A DNA stretch of 14,887 nt from Planctomycetota bacterium (lineage in GTDB: Bacteria; Planctomycetota; PUPC01; DSUN01): the NCBI GenBank assembly GCA_016872875.1, contig VGYW01000201.1, positions 1 through 14,887 on the forward strand. Reading direction: 5' to 3'. The translations under genes were made by a program, and so were the position numbers. Position 1 is the stretch's first letter. Every line of letters begins with the position of its first letter. A model generated the notes under the pieces. The model saw nothing but the letters and a program-made list of their open reading frames with translations. It was not told the DNA's origin and did not search any database. Positions 5,456 to 12,988 of the stretch are shown in pieces.

Positions 5456-8176
5456 CTATTCGACCACCTCCATCTTTGCGGACTTGCGGTCGAACTTGAG
5501 GACCCAGACCTTGTGGTCGCTGGAGTTGTTGAGGATGACCAGCTTCAGCTCGGGGTCGTAGGCCAGGGCGTCGGACCAACTGAACGGGTTGTCCTTGAAC
5601 TCCACCGGCTTGCCCTTGGCCTCGAACCTCAGGTCCACCCAATAGAAGCGGCCATCGCTGGGGTCCCACGCGACGCTGCGCTGCTTGCCGTCGGGGGCCG
5701 TGAAGAGTCGCATCAGGAGCATCATATCAGCGTCGGGCAGGTAGACCTGCTCGCCCCAGAAGATGAACTGCCCGAGGGCCTTGGGCTTGGCGATGCCGAG
5801 CTTGGTGGCCTTGCCTGTGGCCATGTCGTAGCGCCAGATGTCCTTGTCGTTGGCGAACCAGAGACAGTCGCGCTTGGAGTCGTAGCGGAGGCCGTGTCCG
5901 TCGCACCAGATGCCGCCGAAGGCCGGCCCGTCCCAGGGCAGCTTGTTCCACTTGCCGGCCTTGGCGTCGAAGAGGTAAAGCCCCTTCTCCGAATAGGTGA
6001 CGGCACCGCGCGGGGTGGGGGCCATGAAGCTGTGCATCGGCCCGCGGTGCTCCAGGCCGGGGAAGGGCTGCGGCTCCCATTCGCGCACGGCCGGGTTGTA
6101 GGCGCGGTCGAAGTAGAACATCTTCCCCGCCGTCGCGTCGTAGCAGTAGGCTTTGTAGGCGTGGACGGGCACGTGGACGCGGTCGTTGAAGCTCAGTGGG
6201 GTGGGCTGGCTGGCGTAGACCCGGTCGATCGGGTCGTCGGGGTGGTAGCCGATTGTCCAGAAGCCGCCGCGGAGGCTGAAGTGGGCGACGTCGTTCTCCT
6301 GGCTCGTGGCGTGTCCGCCGCCCCAGAAGAGGAGCTGGTGGCGGTCGGTGTCGTAGGCGGTTGTGCCCCATCTGTTGCGTGCGCCGGGGGCGTAGCGGGG
6401 GAACTCCAGCGAGGTCCAGACGTTCGGCGGCAGGCCGTCGTAGGTGCGGCCCTGCGTGGCCGCACTCTCCCAGATGGCGGGGTCAATGCGGTTGAACGTG
6501 TAGGCGCCCGACGTGCCCGCCGGGCCTTCGGCAGCCGGGGCGCTCGGGTCGACTCTGCATGCCCAAGTGATGAGGCTGGGGCGCTCGGCGGGGGTCACGC
6601 AGATGAGCACGTCGTCGTCGTTGACGGCCCCGGTTTGCACCTCGCGGCAGGTGACGCGGGGGGCATTGGGGCTGAACTGGGCGCGGCCGTAGTCCTCGGG
6701 CTTGAGCGGCACGTGGAGGAGCATCTTCCACTCGTTGGCCGCGACGTCATAGCTCCAGAGCTCCTGGGGCAGCCACTCGCGGCTGTAGCCGCCGGCGAGG
6801 ACGATCTTCTGCGCCTTTGGGAGCCACGCGAGGATGTGGCCGGCCCGCGGCGCGGGGCATTTCTCCGGGAAGCGCTGCTCCCACGTCCGCGTGGCACGGT
6901 CGTACACCCACGTGTCCGACAGCACGCGGTCGAGTCCGTCGCCGCCGAAGAGCACGATCTTCTTGTGGACCGGGTCGTAGGCGGTCTGGGAGCGAGCGCG
7001 GCCCGGCGGCTCGACTGCCAGGGCGTCCACCACCTGCTCGAAGAGCACCCGCGCGGCGCGCACCTCGACGATAACCTCCAGCAGGTTCTCAAACCTGCGG
7101 GAGGTTTCCTGTGCTGACAGCTTCCCTCTCGCCCTGTTGGTCGCCGCCATCGCTGCGCCCAGGCGCTGCACCGCCACGTCCGCCGCGGTCTTCTCGGTGC
7201 CCTTGAAATGCGCGAGCACGATGCGGTCCACCAGCTTCGAAGCCTCCGAGGCAAGCAAGTTGGCTTGGCGGGAAAGATCGGCCTTGGCCTCCGCGTCCGT
7301 CTCCGTGATTGCGAAGCGGTTGCAGGCGGCGCCCAGGAGGCCCTTCGCCTGCCAGCGGAGGTCCCTGGCGCGACCGCCGAGTGCGCGGAGCTCATCCGAG
7401 CCGAACTCGAGGCGGCGCCATTCGTTCTTTGCGATGTCGTAGGCCCAGGTCGCCACGTCGGCGCTGCCGCCGTCGCCGCCGGCGTGGAGGATCTCCTTGT
7501 TCACGGGGTCGTAGGACATCGAGCCCCACACGCGGCACGTCGTCCGCGGCTTCGCCTTCAGGTCCTCCCACGTGCGGGCCTTGGGGTCGTAGCGGAGCGT
7601 CTTGTCGTGGAGATAGGCATAGACCTTCCCGTCGTCGGGCACGAAGCACCACTCGTAGCCCATGCGTGACTCGAGCCATTGCCCGCCCGCGCCTGGGCGG
7701 AGGTGTTCGCCGTCCTTGTAGAAAAGCTCGGGGCCGTTGTAGCCCATCTTCGCCCGCTTCTCCGCGTATTCCTCGCCCACTGGCCCCGACTCCGGCCGCC
7801 CCTCCGCCACGCCGGGCGGATAGGCGTTGAACCACTTGAGCTGGGCCAGGTCGAACTCCTCTGTATCGTAGTGCCGCGGCACATTTCCACCGTAGGCCTG
7901 CATCCCGCTTGCCATCACGAACCGCTTGAGCCCTGGCACGTAGACGAACGCCGGCTGTTCCCGCCAGCCCGTCTTCGTCACCAGCGCCTTCACCCAGGTG
8001 TTCGCCGGCGCATCCTTCAGCGCCGTCCCCTCCTTCCCTCCCCTCCCCTGCCCCACCATCGCGACGCCAACCAGGCACAGCGACACTGCGGTGCGCATCC
8101 TCATGCGACTTCTCCAGCCATGGTCACGGCCTTTTCCTTTCCTGCATTCCTCATAGCCCTTCTTCTCAGCGCTCAT
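5456..8176 (-). CDS. Large exported Kelch-type beta-propeller protein with a helical insert
   Basis: A 906-residue protein built of Kelch-like beta-propeller repeats. The double-Gly strand followed by a Y/W pair is seen at about 229-256 (ILHAGGDGG...WAYD...W), 406-433 (IVLFGGDG...WVYD...W), 457-484 (IVLAGGY...LWSYD...W) and again in the C-terminal third (LLFWGGG). Blades are interrupted at about 260-390 by a charged, helical or coiled-coil segment. A signal peptide core (AVSLCLVGVAMVG, about 30-42) implies export. No catalytic residues are evident; binding or scaffolding, or carbohydrate-related roles, are possible. Start choice is open. ATG 8176 has a promoter ending 6 bases upstream (leaderless). 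ATG 8104 (882 residues) has GGAGAAG 4 bases upstream and gives a more normal signal peptide. The gene ends just before the MNT promoter. Confidence 0.85.
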   Translation of the reverse strand: MSAEKKGYEECRKGKGRDHGWRSRMRMRTAVSLCLVGVAMVGQGRGGKEGTALKDAPANTWVKALVTKTGWREQPAFVYVPGLKRFVMASGMQAYGGNVPRHYDTEEFDLAQLKWFNAYPPGVAEGRPESGPVGEEYAEKRAKMGYNGPELFYKDGEHLRPGAGGQWLESRMGYEWCFVPDDGKVYAYLHDKTLRYDPKARTWEDLKAKPRTTCRVWGSMSYDPVNKEILHAGGDGGSADVATWAYDIAKNEWRRLEFGSDELRALGGRARDLRWQAKGLLGAACNRFAITETDAEAKADLSRQANLLASEASKLVDRIVLAHFKGTEKTAADVAVQRLGAAMAATNRARGKLSAQETSRRFENLLEVIVEVRAARVLFEQVVDALAVEPPGRARSQTAYDPVHKKIVLFGGDGLDRVLSDTWVYDRATRTWEQRFPEKCPAPRAGHILAWLPKAQKIVLAGGYSREWLPQELWSYDVAANEWKMLLHVPLKPEDYGRAQFSPNAPRVTCREVQTGAVNDDDVLICVTPAERPSLITWACRVDPSAPAAEGPAGTSGAYTFNRIDPAIWESAATQGRTYDGLPPNVWTSLEFPRYAPGARNRWGTTAYDTDRHQLLFWGGGHATSQENDVAHFSLRGGFWTIGYHPDDPIDRVYASQPTPLSFNDRVHVPVHAYKAYCYDATAGKMFYFDRAYNPAVREWEPQPFPGLEHRGPMHSFMAPTPRGAVTYSEKGLYLFDAKAGKWNKLPWDGPAFGGIWCDGHGLRYDSKRDCLWFANDKDIWRYDMATGKATKLGIAKPKALGQFIFWGEQVYLPDADMMLLMRLFTAPDGKQRSVAWDPSDGRFYWVDLRFEAKGKPVEFKDNPFSWSDALAYDPELKLVILNNSSDHKVWVLKFDRKSAKMEVVE

Positions 8177-8182
8177 GCCCCC

Positions 8183-8210
8183 ATTCTACCCAATTCACCC
8201 GCTTTCTCAA
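8183..8210 (-). promoter_or_regulatory. Promoter of the Kelch gene, leaderless geometry
   Basis: On the minus strand, TTGAGA (8210-8205), a 16-base spacer and TAGAAT (8188-8183) are followed by GGGGGC and then ATG at 8176. The same arrangement, including adjacent coding bases, recurs at 14830-14866. Confidence 0.6.
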
Positions 8211-8233
8211 CCCTCGAGCCCCGAGCGCCCAAT

Positions 8234-8301
8234 TCATGCCCGCGAACCACGCGAAAGCACGCGAAACCCGAAACAGATTCCCCACGCACAGCACGCAGAG
8301 G
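8234..8301. repeat. Dispersed intergenic repeats upstream of the Kelch gene
   Basis: Positions 8234-8274 are a 41-bp segment built of GCGAAA-type units. It matches the complement of 14592-14632 in 39 of 41 positions. Next to it, 8283-8301 (CACGCACAGCACGCAGAGG) matches the complement of a segment near 14788-14806. No coding potential is seen from 8211 to 8361. Confidence 0.6.
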
Positions 8302-8361
8302 CGAGCCTGGGTGTCAAATCTATCTTATTCACCTATGTGGCAGGAATGTGGGGCATCGCTC

Positions 8362-8390
8362 TTGTCTAGGTTGGCTGCGACTCATATAAT
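8362..8390 (+). promoter_or_regulatory. Sigma70-type promoter for the sigma54 activator gene
   Basis: TTGTCT (8362-8367), a 17-base spacer and a perfect TATAAT (8385-8390). The predicted start near 8397 falls inside the left arm of the 8394-8520 palindrome, so the roughly 180-base leader would begin with that structure. Confidence 0.6.
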
Positions 8391-8393
8391 TGG

Positions 8394-8520
8394 TTTCTGT
8401 TGCGGAAAGTCGTAGGGACACGCGGCTCGCGTGTCCACCCCCCAGGGAAGACGACAGGCGAGCGGCCTGTGGCTACACCTGCCAGCGAAGTGCGTGGCCG
8501 TGCGATTTCCGCAACAGAAA
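8394..8520. repeat. 127-bp nested palindromic element in the activator leader
   Basis: Perfect 15-bp outer arms: TTTCTGTTGCGGAAA at 8394-8408 and its complement at 8506-8520. Inside is a perfect 9-bp stem (GGACACGCG / CGCGTGTCC, around 8416-8436). A second GC-rich unit follows (ACAGGCGAGCGGCCTGTGG region, around 8454-8472). The leader RNA would fold into a long branched hairpin. No reading frame of note lies within it. Confidence 0.7.
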
Positions 8521-8575
8521 CTAACCAGGGCATGGGACGGCTGAGGCATCAAGACACCTGGGAGCAGCGAACGAC

Positions 8576-9985
<1,410 letters not shown>

Positions 9986-10157
9986 ACCACTCCGCCGCCG
10001 CGGCGCCTGCCTGTGCCCGCATGGCTGCATCCTGACATACCATCAAACTGATATGCCACGATCCCCCCTCTCATAATGATTGCAATACACGGTCGTCAGC
10101 AGGCGCCCAAACAGGCGCGACATCCAATGCATCGGCACCCACATGCACTCGACATCA

Positions 10158-10176
10158 GCGCAATAACTGCTTGCGC
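10158..10176. promoter_or_regulatory. Candidate upstream activator site for the sigma54 promoter
   Basis: GCGCAA-N7-TTGCGC is a perfect dyad about 75-90 bp upstream of the -24 element, the usual distance for NtrC-type binding sites. There is a single copy only. The rest of 9986-10249 shows no gene; weaker dyads (for example TGCAT/ATGCA near 10128-10147) are also present. Confidence 0.4.
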
Positions 10177-10249
10177 CATCGCCCCTTACGTCTGGGCCAC
10201 TGGTCACGGCGGCTGATGCGAGTGCTATCATAGGTCGGCCGGACGGGGA

Positions 10250-10266
10250 TTGGCACGCGGATTGCA
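10250..10266 (+). promoter_or_regulatory. Sigma54 (-24/-12) promoter
   Basis: TTGGCACGCGGATTGCA matches the sigma54 consensus TGGCACG-N4-TTGCA at every defined position: GG at 10252-10253, GC at 10264-10265, and ten bases between. The predicted start is near 10277. It lies between the activator gene and the zinc-ribbon gene. Confidence 0.8.
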
Positions 10267-10321
10267 CATGGGGAAGATGAATGCAGCAGGGGGTGGACGA
10301 GATGACCAGAGGTTGAGTCCG

Positions 10322-10567
10322 ATGACGACCCGTCAAGCCAATCTCCTGAAGTCCAGCAGGCGATGCCTGAAGTGCGGCAAGCCGATCTGGACCGACCGCT
10401 GCCACCGCCTCTGCGTCGCCTGCGCAAACCGAAACGAGGGCCTCGTGGACGACCGCGGCTCCGTGGCGCACGAGTTGCGGCCCTGGGTTCGCACACTGGT
10501 TTACTCGGAGAGCTTCCAGGACTCTGCCGCATCCTTCGGCCTCAGCGCCGCCTTGACCGAAGCTTGA
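10322..10567 (+). CDS. Small CxxC-CxxC zinc-ribbon protein under sigma54 control
   Basis: An 81-residue protein from ATG 10322 with two Cys pairs, CLKC and CVAC, 13 residues apart and with basic and aromatic residues between, a zinc-ribbon or treble-clef knuckle near the N-terminus. The remaining half (about 35-81) is acidic to neutral without a known domain. I do not recognise the family; nucleic-acid or protein binding is plausible. GAGG lies 9 bases before ATG 10322. An alternative in-frame ATG at 10277 (96 residues) coincides exactly with the predicted sigma54 transcription start and would be leaderless. A strong terminator follows at 10629-10669, so this is a one-gene transcript. Confidence 0.75.
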   Translation: MTTRQANLLKSSRRCLKCGKPIWTDRCHRLCVACANRNEGLVDDRGSVAHELRPWVRTLVYSESFQDSAASFGLSAALTEA

Positions 10568-10597
10568 GCAGGGCTTACAACCGAGAGCAACAGCAGG

Positions 10598-10617
10598 TAG
10601 GTGCGCGGGTGCACCTA
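10598..10617. repeat. Short hairpin upstream of the terminator
   Basis: TAGGTGC (10598-10604) and its complement (10611-10617) with a 6-base loop, lying between the zinc-ribbon stop and the intrinsic terminator. It may add to 3'-end structure of that transcript. Confidence 0.4.
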
Positions 10618-10628
10618 TCGGGCGTTAT

Positions 10629-10669
10629 GCAGGGGGTGTTTGCCGGGGGCACACCCCCTGCGTTTTTTT
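10629..10669 (+). terminator. Intrinsic (Rho-independent) terminator
   Basis: An 11-bp perfect GC-rich stem, GCAGGGGGTGT at 10629-10639 and its complement at 10651-10661, with an 11-base loop, is followed by seven T residues (10663-10669). It ends the zinc-ribbon transcript. Confidence 0.9.
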
Positions 10670-10674
10670 AACTC

Positions 10675-10771
10675 CTCTTCAATCGTCCTCGTCGTCGTCC
10701 TCGACTCTCCTCCTTTTAGACCAGAGGAATCGAGGACGAGGACGACGACGAGGACGAGGACGATTGAAGAG
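10675..10771. repeat. 97-bp inverted-repeat element of the CTCTTCAATCGTCCTCG family
   Basis: The ends are inverted copies: CTCTTCAATCGTCCTCG at the left and its complement at the right, with GAC/GAG triplet runs giving a long imperfect stem around a short centre near 10705-10722. It shares its end sequence with the larger 1581-1830 element and is a compact version of it. It lies immediately after the terminator. The GAC/GTC triplet runs give open frames in several directions that are not genes. Confidence 0.75.
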
Positions 10772-10832
10772 CAGAGCTGGCGCCCGAAGAGAGGGCGCAT
10801 GCTTTTTCATGTGCGCTTTCCCTGCCCATTCC

Positions 10833-10841
10833 TGCTATAAT
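10833..10841 (+). promoter_or_regulatory. Extended -10 promoter of the citrate synthase-like gene
   Basis: TGCTATAAT gives a consensus -10 box with the TGn extension; no good -35 box is seen. It lies about 59 bases before the ATG at 10900. Confidence 0.55.
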
Positions 10842-10899
10842 GTAGCGGGCCTCCCAGAGGTCACGGCCAACCCCCCAATTCCCATAGAAGGACGCCTGC

Positions 10900-12270
10900 A
10901 TGCTGCGTTGGAACAAGCACACCCGCACCCTGGAGCAGGAAGAACACCACTTCGAGCTCCAGGACATCTCGGACCCCAACCTCTTCCGCGACACGTTCCC
11001 CTACGTCGAGGTTCCTCGCATCCCGTTCGACCATCGTCGCGTGCCGATGTGGCCCCCAGAGGAAATCTGGATAACCGACACGACGTTCCGCGACGGCCAG
11101 CAGGCCCGCCCACCCTACTCCGTCGAGCAGATCGTCCAGCTCTACAGGTTCCTCCACGAGCTCGGCGGACCCAACGGCGTCATCCGCCAGACCGAGTTCT
11201 TCCTCTACTCCGACAAGGACCGCGAGGCGGTCCGTCGCTGCCTCGACCTCGGCTTCCGCTACCCGGAGGTCACTGGCTGGATTCGCGCCACGCCCTCCGA
11301 CTTCAAGCTCGTCAAGCAGATGGGCCTCCGCGAGACCGGCATCCTCGCCTCCTGCTCCGACTACCACATCTTCCTCAAGCTCGGCAAGACCCGCCGCCAG
11401 GCCCTCGACATGTACCTCGCCATCGTCAAGGCCGCCATCGAGCAGGAGATCATCCCCCGCTGCCACCTCGAGGACGTCACCCGCGCCGACTTCCTCGGCT
11501 TCGTCGTCCCATTCGCCCAGGCCCTCATGCGCCTCGCCGCCGAGTGCGGCCGCCCAGTCAAAATCCGCGTCTGCGACACCCTCGGCCTCGGCGTCTGCTA
11601 CCCAGGCTCATCCGTCCCCCGGTGCGTCCAGGGCGTCATCTACGGCCTCATCCAATACGCAAACGTCCCACACGAATGGCTCGAATGGCACGGGCACAAC
11701 GACTTCTACAAAGTGGTCACCAATGCCGCCACCGCCTGGCTCTACGGCTGCGCCGCCGCCAACGGCACCCTCCTCGGCATCGGCGAGCGCACCGGCAACC
11801 CCCCAATCGAAGCCCTCGCCATCGAATACACCGCCCTCCGCGGCGACCCCAACGGCATGAACCTCCGCGTCATCACCGACATCGCGGACTACTACCGCAA
11901 GGTCATCGGCTACGAGCCGCCCCGCAACCAGCCCTACGTGGGCGCCGACTTCAACATGACCAGTGCCGGCATCCACGCCGACGGGTTGCGCAAGAACCCC
12001 GAAATCTACACCATCTTCGACACCGAGCGCATCCTCGGCGTCGCCCCCACCATCTCCATCACCGACAAGAGCGGCGTGGCCGGCATCGCCGCCTGGCTCG
12101 ACCTCAAGCTCCGCGGCCGCGGCATCCAGATCGCCAAGGACCACCCGGGCGTCATCGCAATGAAAGACGCCATAGACGCCCAGTTCGCCTCCGGCCGCCT
12201 GACCGCCATGAGCCGCGAGGAGCTGCTCGCGCTCGCGCGGAAGCACCTGCCTGAGCACTTTGCCTCGTAG
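10900..12270 (+). CDS. DRE-TIM metallolyase; candidate (Re)-citrate synthase
   Basis: A 456-residue enzyme of the isopropylmalate/homocitrate synthase (HMGL-like) family, which condenses an acyl-CoA with a 2-oxoacid using a divalent metal. Motifs are TTFRDGQQ (61-68, catalytic Arg64, metal Asp65), HGHND (264-268, metal His pair) and GERTGN (295-300). The single-barrel length, without a C-terminal Leu-regulatory domain, and segments such as GGPNGVIRQTEFFLYS and GWIRA resemble, from memory, the Clostridium-type Re-citrate synthase more than LeuA. That would make citrate from oxaloacetate and acetyl-CoA in anaerobes. The specificity is inference; homocitrate synthase or another isopropylmalate-type activity is possible. 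AAGGA lies 7 bases before the ATG. It appears monocistronic. Confidence 0.9.
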   Translation: MLRWNKHTRTLEQEEHHFELQDISDPNLFRDTFPYVEVPRIPFDHRRVPMWPPEEIWITDTTFRDGQQARPPYSVEQIVQLYRFLHELGGPNGVIRQTEFFLYSDKDREAVRRCLDLGFRYPEVTGWIRATPSDFKLVKQMGLRETGILASCSDYHIFLKLGKTRRQALDMYLAIVKAAIEQEIIPRCHLEDVTRADFLGFVVPFAQALMRLAAECGRPVKIRVCDTLGLGVCYPGSSVPRCVQGVIYGLIQYANVPHEWLEWHGHNDFYKVVTNAATAWLYGCAAANGTLLGIGERTGNPPIEALAIEYTALRGDPNGMNLRVITDIADYYRKVIGYEPPRNQPYVGADFNMTSAGIHADGLRKNPEIYTIFDTERILGVAPTISITDKSGVAGIAAWLDLKLRGRGIQIAKDHPGVIAMKDAIDAQFASGRLTAMSREELLALARKHLPEHFAS

Positions 12271-12485
12271 GGGCGCTTGGCCGGGGGGTGGCCCATGATG
12301 CGTGATAAGGGCAGGAACGAGGCCACAGCGGTCCAATCGCTCCTATTCGTCGTATCTGTCCTATGAACGTTGGGGACGCTGCCCAACCGGTAGGGAATGC
12401 ACACTTGCACGCGGAACCGCGCGCGGGACGCGCCAAACCATGGGAAAGGCGAAACTGGGGCTTCACCACGGAGGGCACAGAGACC
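12271..12485. other. Gene-free stretch with dispersed repeat fragments
   Basis: No convincing coding frame. It contains a tract near 12330-12366 (TCCAATCGCTCCTATTCGTC and similar) that looks like a decayed tandem repeat. Near 12450-12485 the flank of the inverted repeat begins and matches, with gaps, sequence near 14570-14600. Confidence 0.4.
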
Positions 12486-12563
12486 CCATCGCGGCAAGCC
12501 GCAACCAAACGCGGAGGAAGAATCTTTCCGGAAAACAAGATTCTGCATGTTTGTAGCACAGAG
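12486..12563 (+). repeat. 78-bp inverted repeat, left copy
   Basis: Identical over 78 bp to the complement of 14493-14570, with looser similarity continuing on both sides. Inside it is a small hairpin, AGAATCT ... AGATTCT (12519-12544), centred on TTCCGGAA. The two copies bracket the 438-residue gene. Confidence 0.85.
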
Positions 12564-12949
12564 ACAGACACAGAGAACCGTCTCGATAACCGAACCCTGG
12601 AGGGTCGTCACCGCGGATTACGCGGATGGGGTCGGATATGAGGGGGCAACCAGAGCACGATCCCCCATCCACAGATTCGCACAGAGAAGACAGACCAGCT
12701 GAGTTCGAAGCCCCGCTTCCGGCGGTTCTTCCGCTGTGGGGATTCGTGCCAGTCTGTGGACGCCTTTTGTCAGTAACCGAAGACCGAGCAGCGATAGCCG
12801 AACACCATCCGCATCTGGTGCTTCCCCTGGCCATTTACCCTGCCGCGCGCCAGGACGGAATCCCGCGGCTCTTGACAAGCCGATTCCCCCGCAGTACCTT
12901 GTGCATGCAGTGGAGGTGGGTTGAACGTTCGACCTTGATGGCTTCGGGG
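12564..12949. repeat. Mosaic of short dispersed repeats, no gene seen
   Basis: Fragments resembling repeats elsewhere in the window include CCGCGGATTACGCGGATGG near 12611-12629 and TCCACAGATTCGCACAGAGA near 12667-12686. The complement of a related unit is near 12744-12761. CCGAACACC-type units lie near 12776-12810. Related units occur at 14634-14713. No reading frame here has convincing protein character. Confidence 0.5.
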
Positions 12950-12950
12950 C

Positions 12951-12964
12951 GGCACGCGTAATGC
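12951..12964 (+). promoter_or_regulatory. Possible weak sigma54 promoter
   Basis: GGCACGCGTAATGC keeps the invariant GG and GC at the correct ten-base spacing and the full GGCACG half, but has ATGC instead of TTGC and C before GG. The predicted start near 12976 is 13 bases before the ATG at 12989 and just upstream of a GAGGA ribosome-binding site. Confidence 0.35.
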
Positions 12965-12988
12965 CCGGCCAGCCATGCGAGGACAGAG

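Noticed and set aside
5513..7117. 534-codon plus-strand open frame
   Set aside because: Antisense to the Kelch gene; its Val/Gly/Glu-rich composition is typical of high-GC shadows.
10043..10471. Minus-strand frame across the sigma54 promoter region
   Set aside because: It overlaps the zinc-ribbon gene and a consensus promoter, and has no start signal or domain.
10764..12254. 496-codon plus-strand open frame overlapping the DRE-TIM gene
   Set aside because: A shifted frame of the citrate synthase-like gene; the product is almost entirely Arg/Pro/His.
12271..12300. Possible terminator after the DRE-TIM gene
   Set aside because: The G-rich segment gives no clean stem and there is no T-tract.
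12330..12950. Small open frames in the repeat island
   Set aside because: They translate dispersed repeats (for example KRGGRIF...HVCSTE-type peptides) and recur at 14467-14640, so they are repeat-derived rather than genes.
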